DNA of 64,000 nucleotides from DATEPR01 sp036491115 (GCA_036491115.1 DASXCQ010000029.1:11583-75582); one strand, 5' to 3'; shown: positions 9,918 to 18,649, counted from the first letter of the stretch. The notes: generated by a model not told the origin, from the sequence alone. Numbers and translations: made by a program.

Positions 9918-10771
9918 CAGCTGGTGATGTCCTTGGTGGCGAAGCGGCGGGCGGCCAGCGCCGTGAAGATCACGCCGTAGACCAGCGCGGACAGCACACC
10001 TCTGGCCATGTCACCCCAGTCGACGGTCGAGCTGAGCAGGTCGCTCCAGGCGAAGGCGTAGTGGCTGGGCAGGTACTCGCGCAGGCCGCCCAGGGCGGTG
10101 ATCGAGTCCAGGATCTGCGACAGGATCGACACCAGCACCGCCCCGCCCACGGCACCCAGCGGCGCGTTCGTCGACACCGTGAGCAGCAGCGACAGCCCGG
10201 CCACCCACAGCAGGCTCAACGCCAGGTACAGCACGGCCAGCGCCAGCCGGCCGACCGACGTGCCGAACGACAGCGCCTCACCGGTCGGCCCGACCAGGTC
10301 GCTGGTGCCGTACCAGAGCACGCCCACCAGCAGCGCCACCGCGGGCAGCAGCACCAGCCCGGCCAGCGACAGCAGCGACGCCACGATCGCCTTCTGCCGC
10401 AGCATCCGCCCGCGCGGCACCGGCATCGCCAGCAGGTACTTCAACGTCGACCACGACGCCTCGCTGGCCACCGTGTCCCCGAAGAACAGCGCCACGATCA
10501 CCACCAGCAGGAAGCTGGCCGACGCGAACAGCGCGAACACGGTGAAGTTGGCGCCGCTCTGGGTCGCCAGGTCGACCAGTTGGCCGGAGTTGCGGTTGGA
10601 GCTGCCGTTGCCGACCTTGAAGGCGATCAGCAGCAGGAACGGCAGGACCACCAGGAAGCCCAGCGAGATCTGGGTGCGTCGCCTGCGCAACTGTCGGACC
10701 AGTTCCACCCGGATCGGCAGCGTCCGCCCGGCCCGGTAGCCGGCGGCCGCCCCACTCGTCGCGACACTCAT
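9917..10771 (-). CDS. ABC-2 type transporter permease
   Basis: A 284-residue permease with six predicted membrane segments. The first follows an Arg-rich cytoplasmic start (LRRRRTQISLGF); an extracellular loop of about 35 residues and five further hydrophobic stretches come after it. The ABC-2 layout and an ATG-TGA overlap with the upstream hydrolase-ATPase fusion indicate it is the membrane partner of that ATPase. The cargo is unknown. The homologous arrangement in export systems suggests lipid, drug or peptide efflux, but nothing in the sequence decides this. Confidence 0.88.
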   Translation of the reverse strand: MSVATSGAAAGYRAGRTLPIRVELVRQLRRRRTQISLGFLVVLPFLLLIAFKVGNGSSNRNSGQLVDLATQSGANFTVFALFASASFLLVVIVALFFGDTVASEASWSTLKYLLAMPVPRGRMLRQKAIVASLLSLAGLVLLPAVALLVGVLWYGTSDLVGPTGEALSFGTSVGRLALAVLYLALSLLWVAGLSLLLTVSTNAPLGAVGGAVLVSILSQILDSITALGGLREYLPSHYAFAWSDLLSSTVDWGDMARGVLSALVYGVIFTALAARRFATKDITS

Positions 10772-13602
10772 CGCTCACCGCCCACCAGTTGCAGGAACGC
10801 GTCCTCCAGTCGCCGCCTCGGCCCCACCTGGTCGACGGCGACACCGGCGCGGACCAGCGCGTCCACCGCCGCCGACCTGGGCAGGCCGTTGAGCCTGGCG
10901 TGCACCTCGTCGCCGGACGCGGACGGCACGTCGGCCAGGCCGGGCAGCTCGCCCAGCACGGTCATGGCCCGCGTCACGTCGTCCACCCGGAACGACGTCT
11001 CGCCGCCGCCACCGACGATCTCGGCCACCGCACCCGCCGCCACCAGCCGACCCTTGTGCATCACCACGACGTGGTCGCAGGTCTGCTCGACCTCGGTGAG
11101 CAGGTGGCTGGACACCAGCACGGTGCGCCCGCCGGCGACGTAGCCGCGCAGCACCTCGCGCATGTCGCGGATCTGCGGCGGGTCCAGGCCGTTGGTCGGT
11201 TCGTCCAGCACCAGCAGGTCGGGCAGGCCGAGCATGGCCTGCGCGATGGCCAGTCGCTGCCGCATGCCCTGGCTGTAGGTGCCGACCTTGCGGCGCACCG
11301 CCGTGCCGAGCCCGGCGATCTCCAGGGCCTCGTCGAACCGGGCGTCCGCCGCTGGCCGGCCGGTCGCTGCCCAGTACAGGTGCAGGTTCGCCATGCCGGA
11401 CAGGTGCGGCAGGAAACCCGAACCCTCCACAAAGGACCCGATCCGGGACAGCACGGGCGCGCCGGGCCGGATCCGGTGGCCGAACACCCGGATCGAGCCG
11501 CCGGTCGGCCGGACCAGGCCCATCATCATCCGCAGTGCGGTGGTCTTCCCGGCACCGTTCGGGCCGAGCAGCCCGACCACCTGGCCGCGCTCCACCCGGA
11601 ACGACAGGTCGTCGACGGCGACCACGCGGCCCGGATACGACTTGCCCAACCCACTGAGCACCAGCGGCACGTCGGCGGTCTCCGGGTCGACGTCGTCGCG
11701 GCGGCGTCGCCGCAGCAGGAGCACGACACCGGCGAGCAGACACAGCACCAGCACCACGGCGATCGCGACCAGTTGGCCGACCGGCAGGCCGGAGGTGCCC
11801 TCGGTACCCGGCACCACCGGCACCGCGAGCGACGCGCTGGCCAACGAGATCCGCAGCACGGCAGGGCCGGCCAGGTTCGCGTAGCTCTGGTCGGTCGTCG
11901 ACACCACCAGCTGCAACCGGTGGCCTGCCTGCACGGGCTGCGCGATGCCAGGCAGCGTCACCGTCACGTCCACCGGGGAACCGTTGCCGGGCAACGGATC
12001 CACCCGAATCGGCGCGACACCGGCGCCGGGCAGGGTACGGGTGTCGTTCGGGCCGATGTCGTACAGCTTGGCGAACAGCACCGCCTGGCCGTTCGGGTCC
12101 TGGCCGGGCACGGCGGCCACCCGCAGCCGCACCGTGGCCGACCCGGCCACCAGCAGCTGACTGGACTCCGGGGCGCTGGTGAACGCGGCGAACTCGCCCG
12201 GCACGTCCGTGGTGAGCCGGCCGCTCAGTGCGCCACCCAGCCCCGGCAGGCCGCTGACCGCGGCCGGGCTGCCACCGGGCGGGTTGACCACCGGCTGCGT
12301 CGGCCCGCTCAGGGTGATCGAGCGCCGCTGGGTGGTCCCGCCGGTCAGGCCGGGGTAGGCGGGCGCGGTGACCGTACGCACGGACGGTGCCGCGGTGCGG
12401 AAGCCGCCCTGCACGTCGTACTGGAACGCGGTGCCCGCAGCGGTGCCCTGGCCACGCAGGTAGTGCTGGAACCAGTCGCCGATCTGCTGGCGCAGGTCCG
12501 GTCCGGGGGCACCGCCGTCGTGCCCGCCGTCGTACCAGATCACCTTGACCGGGCCGCCGGCCGCGGTGATCTGGCGGGCGTTCGCGTCCGCCTGGTCCAG
12601 GCCGAACAGGGTGTCCTGCTCGCCCTGCACCAGCAGGGTGGGAACTGTGATGTGGTTGGTGACGCTGACCGGCGAGTCGCGGCGCAGCAGCGCGATCGTC
12701 CGCGCGTCGGCCCGGCCGGTGGTGGCGATCTGCTGGTAGGCGGCGCAGACCTCGGGCAGGAACCGGCCGCATGCGCCGGACACACCGACGGTGGCGGCTC
12801 CGGACGGGTCGGGCTGTGCTGCCGGGGCGTCGGTCGTGGTGGTGCTGTCCGACGTCGTCGGGGCGCCCGGCGCCGGCGCGTCGGTCTGCGGGGTGACGCC
12901 GGGCCCGCCGAGTCCGGCGCCGAAGAAGATGCCGGCCCAGGTCCGCTTGAACACGCCCTTCGGCGCGAACGCACCCGCCGCGGGAGTGCCGGGCGCGGTC
13001 ACGTCGGCCGCAGCCGCGTTCGGCACCAGCGCCTGGGACAGGTCGTTGTAGGTGATCACCGGGGCGATCGCGTCCACCCTGCGGTCGCTGCCGGCCAGCA
13101 TCAGCGACAGCGCACCACCGTAGGAACCGCCCGTGACGCCGACCTTGGGATCGTTGGGGCCGTCCTTGGTCACCTGCGGCTGCCTGGCCAGCCAGTCGAT
13201 CAACTGGCGGCCGTCGGCGATCTCGTAGTCCGGCGAGTTCAGCGCGATGAGTCCGCCGCTGGCGCCGAAACCGCGGGGCGTGTAGGCGAGCGCCACGAAT
13301 CCCTGCTGGGCCAGTTCGCGGGCCTGGTCGGCCACCGAGGACTTGGTGCCGCCGAAACCGGGCGCGATCAACACCGCCGGGGCGGGCGTCCGATCCGGGT
13401 AGTAGACCGTCGCGTCCAGCCGTACGTGCTGGTCGTGGGCCGGTCCGTCGACGACGGGGATGAACAGGTTCTGGGCACGCACGACGGCCGGTTGTCGCGC
13501 CGCGTGCACTCCGATCGCGATTCCCACTACCGCGAGCACGGCGATCAGGCCCACGATGAGCCAGCGGGCCCGGACCCGGCCGACACGGAGAGATCGTGGC
13601 AC
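10768..13602 (-). CDS. Fusion protein: secreted CocE/X-Pro-peptidase-like hydrolase, membrane anchor, ABC ATPase
   Basis: A 944-residue composite. A membrane segment or uncleaved signal lies at about 13-34. An alpha/beta-hydrolase follows with nucleophile Ser160 (GGSYGG), Asp330 (GEQD) and His361 (GGHDGG), interrupted by a Pro/Thr/Ala-rich insert at about 235-270. A CocE/PepX-like beta-sandwich spans about 415-600. A second membrane helix at 609-631 ends in an Arg cluster. The remainder is a complete ABC ATPase: Walker A GPNGAGKTT 680-688, signature YSQGMRQR 776-783, Walker B LLVLDEPT 796-803, switch His 833. The topology puts the hydrolase outside and the ATPase inside. It overlaps the permease gene by 4 bp. 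GTG start. Confidence 0.9.
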   Translation of the reverse strand: MPRSLRVGRVRARWLIVGLIAVLAVVGIAIGVHAARQPAVVRAQNLFIPVVDGPAHDQHVRLDATVYYPDRTPAPAVLIAPGFGGTKSSVADQARELAQQGFVALAYTPRGFGASGGLIALNSPDYEIADGRQLIDWLARQPQVTKDGPNDPKVGVTGGSYGGALSLMLAGSDRRVDAIAPVITYNDLSQALVPNAAAADVTAPGTPAAGAFAPKGVFKRTWAGIFFGAGLGGPGVTPQTDAPAPGAPTTSDSTTTTDAPAAQPDPSGAATVGVSGACGRFLPEVCAAYQQIATTGRADARTIALLRRDSPVSVTNHITVPTLLVQGEQDTLFGLDQADANARQITAAGGPVKVIWYDGGHDGGAPGPDLRQQIGDWFQHYLRGQGTAAGTAFQYDVQGGFRTAAPSVRTVTAPAYPGLTGGTTQRRSITLSGPTQPVVNPPGGSPAAVSGLPGLGGALSGRLTTDVPGEFAAFTSAPESSQLLVAGSATVRLRVAAVPGQDPNGQAVLFAKLYDIGPNDTRTLPGAGVAPIRVDPLPGNGSPVDVTVTLPGIAQPVQAGHRLQLVVSTTDQSYANLAGPAVLRISLASASLAVPVVPGTEGTSGLPVGQLVAIAVVLVLCLLAGVVLLLRRRRRDDVDPETADVPLVLSGLGKSYPGRVVAVDDLSFRVERGQVVGLLGPNGAGKTTALRMMMGLVRPTGGSIRVFGHRIRPGAPVLSRIGSFVEGSGFLPHLSGMANLHLYWAATGRPAADARFDEALEIAGLGTAVRRKVGTYSQGMRQRLAIAQAMLGLPDLLVLDEPTNGLDPPQIRDMREVLRGYVAGGRTVLVSSHLLTEVEQTCDHVVVMHKGRLVAAGAVAEIVGGGGETSFRVDDVTRAMTVLGELPGLADVPSASGDEVHARLNGLPRSAAVDALVRAGVAVDQVGPRRRLEDAFLQLVGGER

Positions 13603-13617
13603 GTTCGCGACACTAGT

Positions 13618-13650
13618 GAGCGTCCGCTGAGAAACCCTCAGCGGGCGCTC
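13618..13650. repeat. 14-bp hairpin between the divergent hydrolase-ABC and terC units
   Basis: 13618-13631 pairs with 13637-13650 around a 5-nt AAACC loop, with one G-T wobble and otherwise perfect pairing. It starts 15 bp from the leftward GTG start. It could be an operator, or a bidirectional block insulating the two divergent transcripts. Confidence 0.5.
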
Positions 13651-13728
13651 GGGAAGCTGGATATATCACCCACTGTCGACCCGGTGGCTTCCGGACCGGC
13701 TGCATGCAGCAGAATGCGGGGTGCGCGT

Positions 13729-13825
13729 GGAGGGGAGTACTCCCTTGCGGCGGCGCCGTCAGCACGGAACGCTCCAACGTTCCCGGTTCCGTCGGTCAGC
13801 CAGGTTGCTGGCGGAGGAGACCTCC
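13729..13825 (+). promoter_or_regulatory. yybP-ykoY (Mn2+) riboswitch upstream of terC
   Basis: Hallmarks of the yybP-ykoY family are in order: a P1 5' strand GGAGG (13729-13733) running into GGAGTA (the GGGGAGTA L1 loop, 13732-13739), a CCGTCAGCACGG segment (13756-13767), a GGTCAGCCAGG segment, and GAGACCTCC (13817-13825), whose CCTCC closes P1. Aptamers of this family bind Mn2+ and control exporters of the TerC/Alx, MntP and P-type ATPase types, which fits the gene directly downstream. The aptamer identification rests on motif order, not on a covariance search. Confidence 0.8.
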
Positions 13826-13856
13826 GGACGGTGGCTCGTGCCCGGATCCGGAGGTC
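13819..13856 (+). promoter_or_regulatory. Shine-Dalgarno-sequestering hairpin of the terC riboswitch
   Basis: GACCTCCGGA (13819-13828) is the exact reverse complement of TCCGGAGGTC (13847-13856), which contains the terC Shine-Dalgarno GGAGGT (13850-13855). The same CCTCC also closes riboswitch P1. P1 and this hairpin exclude each other, so Mn2+ binding should free the ribosome-binding site and switch translation on. Confidence 0.75.
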
Positions 13857-13860
13857 AAAT

Positions 13861-14874
13861 GTGAATGTTCCCCTGTGGCTGTGGTTCGTCACCGTCGTCG
13901 GCCTGTTGGTCCTGGTGGCGATCGACCTGGTCACGGTGGACCGTCACCCGCACCGGATCTCCATGGGCGAAGCGGGCCGCTGGGTGGCCGGCTACGTCGG
14001 TGCCGCCGTCGTCTTCGGCATGCTGGTGTGGTTGATCGCCGGGGGGCGGTTCGCCGGCGAGTTCTTCTCCGGCTATCTCACCGAGTACTCGCTGTCGGTG
14101 GACAACCTGTTCGTGTTCCTGGTGATCATGACGGCGTTCAAGGTGCCGGTGATCCACCAGCACCGGGTACTCCTGGTCGGCATCCTCATCGCGCTGCTGC
14201 TGCGCGGCTCCCTGATCGTCGCGGGCGCCGCGCTGATCAGCCGGTTCGTCGCGGTGTTCTACCTGTTCGGCGCGTTCCTGATCTACACGGCCTACCGGAT
14301 CGCCAGGTCGTCGGACGCCGAGGAGGACTCGGAGTACAGCGACAACGCCGTGGTCCGCCTGCTGCGCAGGGTGGTGCCGGTGACCAGGCAGTACCACGGC
14401 AGCCGCTCGGTGATCCGGGTCGACGGCAAGCGGATGATCACGCCGATGCTGGTGGTGATGATCGCGATCGGCACCACCGACCTGCTGTTCGCGCTCGACT
14501 CCATTCCCGCGGTGTTCGGCCTGACCCGGGACCCGTACCTGGTGTTCGCGGTGAACGCCTTCGCGCTGATGGGACTGCGGCAGCTCTACTTCCTGATCGG
14601 CGGCATGATCGAGCGGCTGGTCTACCTGCGCGCCGGGTTGTCGGTGTTGCTGCTGTTCATCGGCGTGAAGCTGATCCTGGAGGTCATGCACGAGGACTGG
14701 CAGCCGTTCCGGACCGGTCAGCAGGGCCTGCCGGTGCCGGTGCCCGGCCCGGGGGTGTCGCTGGCGGTCGTGGTGGGCGTGCTGGCGGTCACCGTCGTGG
14801 CCAGCGTGATCAAGGACCGGGCCGGCCGTGAGGCCAGCAGCGGTGAGGCCGAAGATAGTAGTACGCAAAGCTAA
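13861..14874 (+). CDS. TerC/Alx family integral membrane protein, probable Mn2+ exporter
   Basis: A 337-residue polytopic protein of the TerC family. Family signatures are seen: the acidic membrane motifs AIDLVTVD near the first helix, LTEYSLSVDNLFVF near 75-88 and TDLLFALDSIPAVFGL near 205-220, the last two being the conserved acidic residues thought to coordinate metal. A charged cytoplasmic loop (SDAEEDSE) splits the helices. TerC/Alx proteins export or handle Mn2+. The GTG at 13861 is chosen because GGAGGT ends 5 nt before it and because this is the site the riboswitch can mask. Confidence 0.93.
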   Translation: MNVPLWLWFVTVVGLLVLVAIDLVTVDRHPHRISMGEAGRWVAGYVGAAVVFGMLVWLIAGGRFAGEFFSGYLTEYSLSVDNLFVFLVIMTAFKVPVIHQHRVLLVGILIALLLRGSLIVAGAALISRFVAVFYLFGAFLIYTAYRIARSSDAEEDSEYSDNAVVRLLRRVVPVTRQYHGSRSVIRVDGKRMITPMLVVMIAIGTTDLLFALDSIPAVFGLTRDPYLVFAVNAFALMGLRQLYFLIGGMIERLVYLRAGLSVLLLFIGVKLILEVMHEDWQPFRTGQQGLPVPVPGPGVSLAVVVGVLAVTVVASVIKDRAGREASSGEAEDSSTQS

Positions 14875-14884
14875 AGATATCGAG

Positions 14885-14898
14885 TAGCGTGTGGCTCG
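14885..14898 (+). promoter_or_regulatory. -10 box for a leaderless S9 peptidase transcript
   Basis: TAGCGT (14885-14890) plus 7 nt leads directly to the GTG at 14898. No Shine-Dalgarno precedes the start. Only 10 bp separate this box from the terC stop. Confidence 0.5.
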
Positions 14899-16871
14899 TG
14901 CGTCCTGAAGACATCGAGCTCACGAACCTGCTGACCAGTCCCACGTGGCACGGGGACCTGCTCGTGGTCGCCGTCGCCCACCCCGATCTGCGCCGCAACC
15001 ATTCGCGCGGCGGCCTGGTGCGGATACCGCTGGACGGCGGCGAACCGGTGTACTGGACGCGCGACGCCCGTGACTCGGCGCCCGCGCTGTCCCCGGACGG
15101 CCGGTGGCTGGCGTTCCTGCGACACGTCGCGGTCGACGACGGCGAGCCGCACGCGCAGTTGCACGTGATGTCCACGTCCGGCGGTGAGCCGACGCGCCTG
15201 ACGTCGCTGCCGATCGGCGTCGGCAGGCCGGTGTGGGCGCCGGACTCCAGCCGGATCGCCTTCGTGGCGCGGATTCCCGAGCCCGGCCGGTACGGGACGG
15301 TGGACGACGAGTGGGGCGACGCCGCCAGCCCGGGCGCCGAGGCACCCCGCCGGATCACCAGGATGGACTACCAGATCGACACCCTCGGCTACCTGGTCGA
15401 CAAGCGGCGCAGGCTGTTCGTGCTGGACGCCGGCCCGGTGCTGGCCGGTGGCACCGAGGCGCCGGAACCCACGGAGCTCACCGACGGCGCGTGCGACGTG
15501 ACCGACCCGGCGTGGACCCCGGACGGCGCCCACCTGGTCTTCGCCGCGCCCCGCGACCTGGGCGAGAAGGAAACCCTGTTCGACGACCTGTACGCGGTGC
15601 CGGCCACCGGTGGTGACGTGTTCCTGGTGGCCCTGACCACTGGCGGCGCGGAGGACCTGGTGGTCACCGACGACGGACTCGTCGTCTACGTCGGCTCGTC
15701 ACCCGGCGACCACGGCTTCGTGGCCAACAACCACGGCCTGTGGGCCACGCTGTTCCGGCCCGGCGAGCCGTCCACGCCCAGCAGGCTCACCGACCTGGAG
15801 ACCGTGGACTGCGACTCGTCCGGCGGACCGCCGGTGCCGGTCGGCGGTGACGTGCTGGTCTGCGTGCGCAACCGGGGCGCCGTCGAACTGCGCAGGGTGC
15901 CGGTGGACGCGGCGGGCGCGACCCTGGGGCAGCTGCCGGTCGTCGTCGGCCAGCAGGCCGCGGTGCGCGGGTTCGCCGTGCAGCACGACAGGGTCGTCGC
16001 CGTGGTGTCCACTCCGGACGATCCGGGCGAGGTGGTGCTGCGCTCCGGCGACGACACCACGACCCTCACCGACTTCGCGGCACCGCTGCGGGCCGCCGGG
16101 CTGCGACCGATGGCCGAGATCAACACCACCGCGCCGGACGGCTACCCGGTGCACGGCTGGGTCGTGCTGCCGGAGGGCCCCGGCCCGCACCCGGTGCTGC
16201 TGTTCGTGCACGGCGGGCCGTTCATGTACCACGGTTGGGGCTACCACGAGGAGACCCAGGCGTACGTCGCCGCGGGGTACGCCGTCGTGCTGCCCAACCC
16301 GCGCGGCTCGGCGGGCTACGGCCAGGCGCACGGGTCGACCGTGGTGGGCGCGCTGGGCACGCTCGACGTGGACGACGTACTCGCCACCCTGGACGCGGCG
16401 CTGGAACTGCCCGAGTGCGACGCGAGCCAGGTCGGCGTGATGGGCGGCTCGTACGGCGGGTTCATGACCAGTTGGCTGGCCGCGCACCACGGTGACCGGT
16501 TCACGGCGGCATGGTCGGAACGGGCGCTCAACGCCTGGGACTCGTTCCACGGCAGTTCGGACATCGGCTGGTTCTTCACCGAGGGCTACGTCGGTACCGA
16601 CCCCGAGGTGTGGCGCGCCACCAGCCCGTTGACCTACGCCGGCCAGATCAACATCCCGTTCGCCGTGGTGCACTCCGAGCAGGACCTGCGCTGCCCGTTC
16701 GAGCAGGGCCAGCGGATGTTCGTCGCGCTGCGCCAGGCGGGCGTGGAGACCGAGCTGATCGTGTTCCCCGGCGAGAGCCACGAACTGACCAGGGGTGGCC
16801 GGCCCAGGCACCGGTTGCAGCGGTTCCGGATCGCCCTGGACTGGTGGGCCAGGTACCTCAAGCAGAGCTGA
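14898..16871 (+). CDS. S9 family prolyl oligopeptidase-type peptidase
   Basis: A 657-residue cytosolic serine peptidase. An N-terminal beta-propeller with repeated WxPDGxxLxF blades spans about 1-395. The alpha/beta-hydrolase catalytic domain has nucleophile Ser518 (GGSYGGFM), Asp596 (HSEQDLRCP) and His628 (GESHEL), an order and spacing typical of acylaminoacyl-peptidase/DPP-like S9 enzymes. It has no signal peptide. It likely trims short or N-acylated peptides. A GTG at 14889 is also in frame, but 14898 fits the leaderless promoter. The downstream GNAT gene follows after 2 bp. Confidence 0.93.
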   Translation: MRPEDIELTNLLTSPTWHGDLLVVAVAHPDLRRNHSRGGLVRIPLDGGEPVYWTRDARDSAPALSPDGRWLAFLRHVAVDDGEPHAQLHVMSTSGGEPTRLTSLPIGVGRPVWAPDSSRIAFVARIPEPGRYGTVDDEWGDAASPGAEAPRRITRMDYQIDTLGYLVDKRRRLFVLDAGPVLAGGTEAPEPTELTDGACDVTDPAWTPDGAHLVFAAPRDLGEKETLFDDLYAVPATGGDVFLVALTTGGAEDLVVTDDGLVVYVGSSPGDHGFVANNHGLWATLFRPGEPSTPSRLTDLETVDCDSSGGPPVPVGGDVLVCVRNRGAVELRRVPVDAAGATLGQLPVVVGQQAAVRGFAVQHDRVVAVVSTPDDPGEVVLRSGDDTTTLTDFAAPLRAAGLRPMAEINTTAPDGYPVHGWVVLPEGPGPHPVLLFVHGGPFMYHGWGYHEETQAYVAAGYAVVLPNPRGSAGYGQAHGSTVVGALGTLDVDDVLATLDAALELPECDASQVGVMGGSYGGFMTSWLAAHHGDRFTAAWSERALNAWDSFHGSSDIGWFFTEGYVGTDPEVWRATSPLTYAGQINIPFAVVHSEQDLRCPFEQGQRMFVALRQAGVETELIVFPGESHELTRGGRPRHRLQRFRIALDWWARYLKQS

Positions 16872-16873
16872 GC

Positions 16874-17419
16874 ATGCCGAAGTGGACGGTCCGGCGGGCG
16901 ACGGCCGCGGACGGCCTGGCCGTGGCCGGGATCAGGGTGCGGTCGTGGCGGCACGCCTACCGCGACATCCTGCCGGCAACCGGCCTGGCCGAGATGCGGG
17001 CCGAGCCCGCGGCGGTCCGGTGGGCCGCCTACGCCGAGGGTCCGCTGCCGGCCAGGCTGTTCGTCGCGGTCGGCGATGACGATGTGCCGGTGGCGTTCTG
17101 CCTGGTCAGTGCGGCTCGCGAGGCGGTGGACCGGCATCCCGACCTGCCCACCGGTGAGCTGTGCGCCATCTACGCCGACCCGGACGTGGTGGGCACCGGC
17201 GCCGGCAGCGCGCTGCACGCGGCGGGTGTCGAACACCTGGCGGAACAGGGTTTCGCGCACGCCGTGCTGTGGGTGTTCGAGGACAACGAGCCCGCGCAGC
17301 GGTTCTACCAGTCGCACGGCTGGGCGCCGGACGGCGGCCGGGAGGGCTTCGAGTTCGGCGGGCAGCAGGTGTTCGAGATCCGGTACGCCCGCTCGCTGCC
17401 TCAGCCCAGCAGGGTGTAG
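16874..17419 (+). CDS. GNAT family N-acetyltransferase
   Basis: A 181-residue RimI/PhnO-like GNAT: RRATAADG at the N-terminus, then LCAIYADPDVVGTGAGSAL with the acetyl-CoA loop near residues 96-114, then a conserved LWVFEDNEPAQRFYQ segment and SHGW near 135-152. It starts 2 bp after the peptidase stop, so the two are probably co-translated; an acetyl group added here could be related to peptide metabolism, but that is conjecture. Its last 19 bp overlap the convergent RES toxin gene. Confidence 0.87.
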   Translation: MPKWTVRRATAADGLAVAGIRVRSWRHAYRDILPATGLAEMRAEPAAVRWAAYAEGPLPARLFVAVGDDDVPVAFCLVSAAREAVDRHPDLPTGELCAIYADPDVVGTGAGSALHAAGVEHLAEQGFAHAVLWVFEDNEPAQRFYQSHGWAPDGGREGFEFGGQQVFEIRYARSLPQPSRV

Positions 17420-18054
17420 TTCAGCTCGGCGCAGATCCTGGCCAGCGGCACGTCCAGGCCGGGGTGGTCCAGCTTGACCAGTGCGTCCGGCGACTCGGGC
17501 AGCGCGCTGCCGGCCGGCGGGTCCCACAGGCAGACGGCCGGGTTGCCGGAGTCCATGGACGATCGGTACCAGAGGCCGTCCAGGTCCGGATAGGCGGTGC
17601 GGATCGCCCTGGCCCACTCCTGCGTGCGGTCCCTCGGCCCGCTGCTGATCTCCTGCGACGCGCCTGCCCGGGTCGGCCACAGCCCGGACAGATCGAGCAG
17701 TCGCATGGTTCTGGTCGGACGCACCACCACCAGGAACGGTCGCCGGGTCACTCTGTCCACAACGGACGTATCCTGGAACACCTCGGCGATGCACGTCCGT
17801 GCCGACAGTCCGAAGTAGAGCACGCCCTCACCGGGCGCGTCGGTCGAGCGACCGCGCGGGCCGGGCGGATGGGTGTCGAAGCGGGCGTGCGGCAGCGGAC
17901 CGGTGCGGCGGAAGGCGTTCCACTGCTGCGGGTGCCTCCCGGCGACGGTGAACACCCTGATCAGCCGGCTGGCGCGGTGCAGGGACACGACGTCGTCGGG
18001 ACGCAGCAGGCCGGCCAGGACGTCAGGTTCCGGCGGGGAGGGGAGTCGCGCCAT
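17401..18054 (-). CDS. RES domain protein, probable NAD-consuming toxin
   Basis: A 217-residue RES-family protein. The domain features are an N-terminal LHRAS, an ARFD variant of the usual GRWN near 71-74, VLYFGLSARTCIAEVF near 91-106 with the conserved Glu, and a C-terminal DALVKLDHPGL element. Characterised RES toxins (MbcT, ParT) degrade or transfer from NAD+ and are held in check by a protein antitoxin encoded next to them. Here the upstream gene ends 10 bp before the ATG, giving the expected antitoxin-first order. It overlaps the convergent GNAT gene by 19 bp. Confidence 0.8.
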   Translation of the reverse strand: MARLPSPPEPDVLAGLLRPDDVVSLHRASRLIRVFTVAGRHPQQWNAFRRTGPLPHARFDTHPPGPRGRSTDAPGEGVLYFGLSARTCIAEVFQDTSVVDRVTRRPFLVVVRPTRTMRLLDLSGLWPTRAGASQEISSGPRDRTQEWARAIRTAYPDLDGLWYRSSMDSGNPAVCLWDPPAGSALPESPDALVKLDHPGLDVPLARICAELNYTLLG

Positions 18055-18064
18055 GCGGTGGTGG

Positions 18065-18649
18065 TCAGGCCGGCGTACCGAGCATCGCGGCCAGCCGGGC
18101 CACCCGCCGCGGGTCGCCGCCCGCGGTGAGCCAGTCGCGCGGCGAGATCGCCCGTGCCCTGGCCAGCAGGTCCTCCTGCGGCATGGTCATGAAGGCGGCG
18201 ACCACCAGCGCGGGCTGGTCGCCGGGCAGTGCGGACAGGACCTGTTCCAGGCCGGGCAGCACACCGTTCTCGGTGAACTGCCAGACGGGCAGTCGCCAGC
18301 CGCCCCGGTCCTTCCAGCCCATCAGCCGGCCGGCCAGCAGCCGGTGCCGGATGCGGCTGCTGTCCACGCCGACGGTGTGCGCCGCTTCGGTGACGGTGAG
18401 CGCCGAGTCGTGCAACACGGCCTCCTCGGCGACCGCCCTCGCCCTGGCGTCCGGCTCGTCCTCGCGCAGCGGACTCAGATCGAGCCCGGTGTCGCGGAGT
18501 ACTTCTCGCTGCTCAGCGGTGAAGTAACCGTCCGGATCGGGGTGAGCGGGACTGAACCGCCGCGCGGCGTCCTCGACCAACGAGAGAAACCGAGCCGGAT
18601 CGACCCGAAGTCCCGCCTTGGCCAGCACCGCTTCCAGCGCCACGGTCAT
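18065..18649 (-). CDS. Putative antitoxin/DNA-binding partner of the RES toxin
   Basis: A 194-residue protein. The middle (about 90-130) is an excisionase-like helix-turn-helix: LTVTEAAHTVGVDSSRIRH, then a short wing ending GGWRLPVWQF. The C-terminus has a PRDWLTAGGDPRRVARLAAML segment that resembles the ParS/MbcA toxin-binding region, in which a small domain plugs the RES active site. It is larger than classical Xre-type antitoxins and has an extra N-terminal domain. The assignment rests on its position and the two domain resemblances. The ATG at 18649 is preceded by a -10 box at leaderless distance. Confidence 0.68.
   Translation of the reverse strand: MTVALEAVLAKAGLRVDPARFLSLVEDAARRFSPAHPDPDGYFTAEQREVLRDTGLDLSPLREDEPDARARAVAEEAVLHDSALTVTEAAHTVGVDSSRIRHRLLAGRLMGWKDRGGWRLPVWQFTENGVLPGLEQVLSALPGDQPALVVAAFMTMPQEDLLARARAISPRDWLTAGGDPRRVARLAAMLGTPA

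Noticed and set aside
10789..14874. A 1361-codon open frame running antisense through the hydrolase-ABC gene into terC
   Set aside because: Its first 1000 codons are His/Arg/Gly-rich low-complexity sequence produced by GC bias opposite a real gene; only the last 337 codons, starting at the GTG at 13861 with a Shine-Dalgarno, are TerC.
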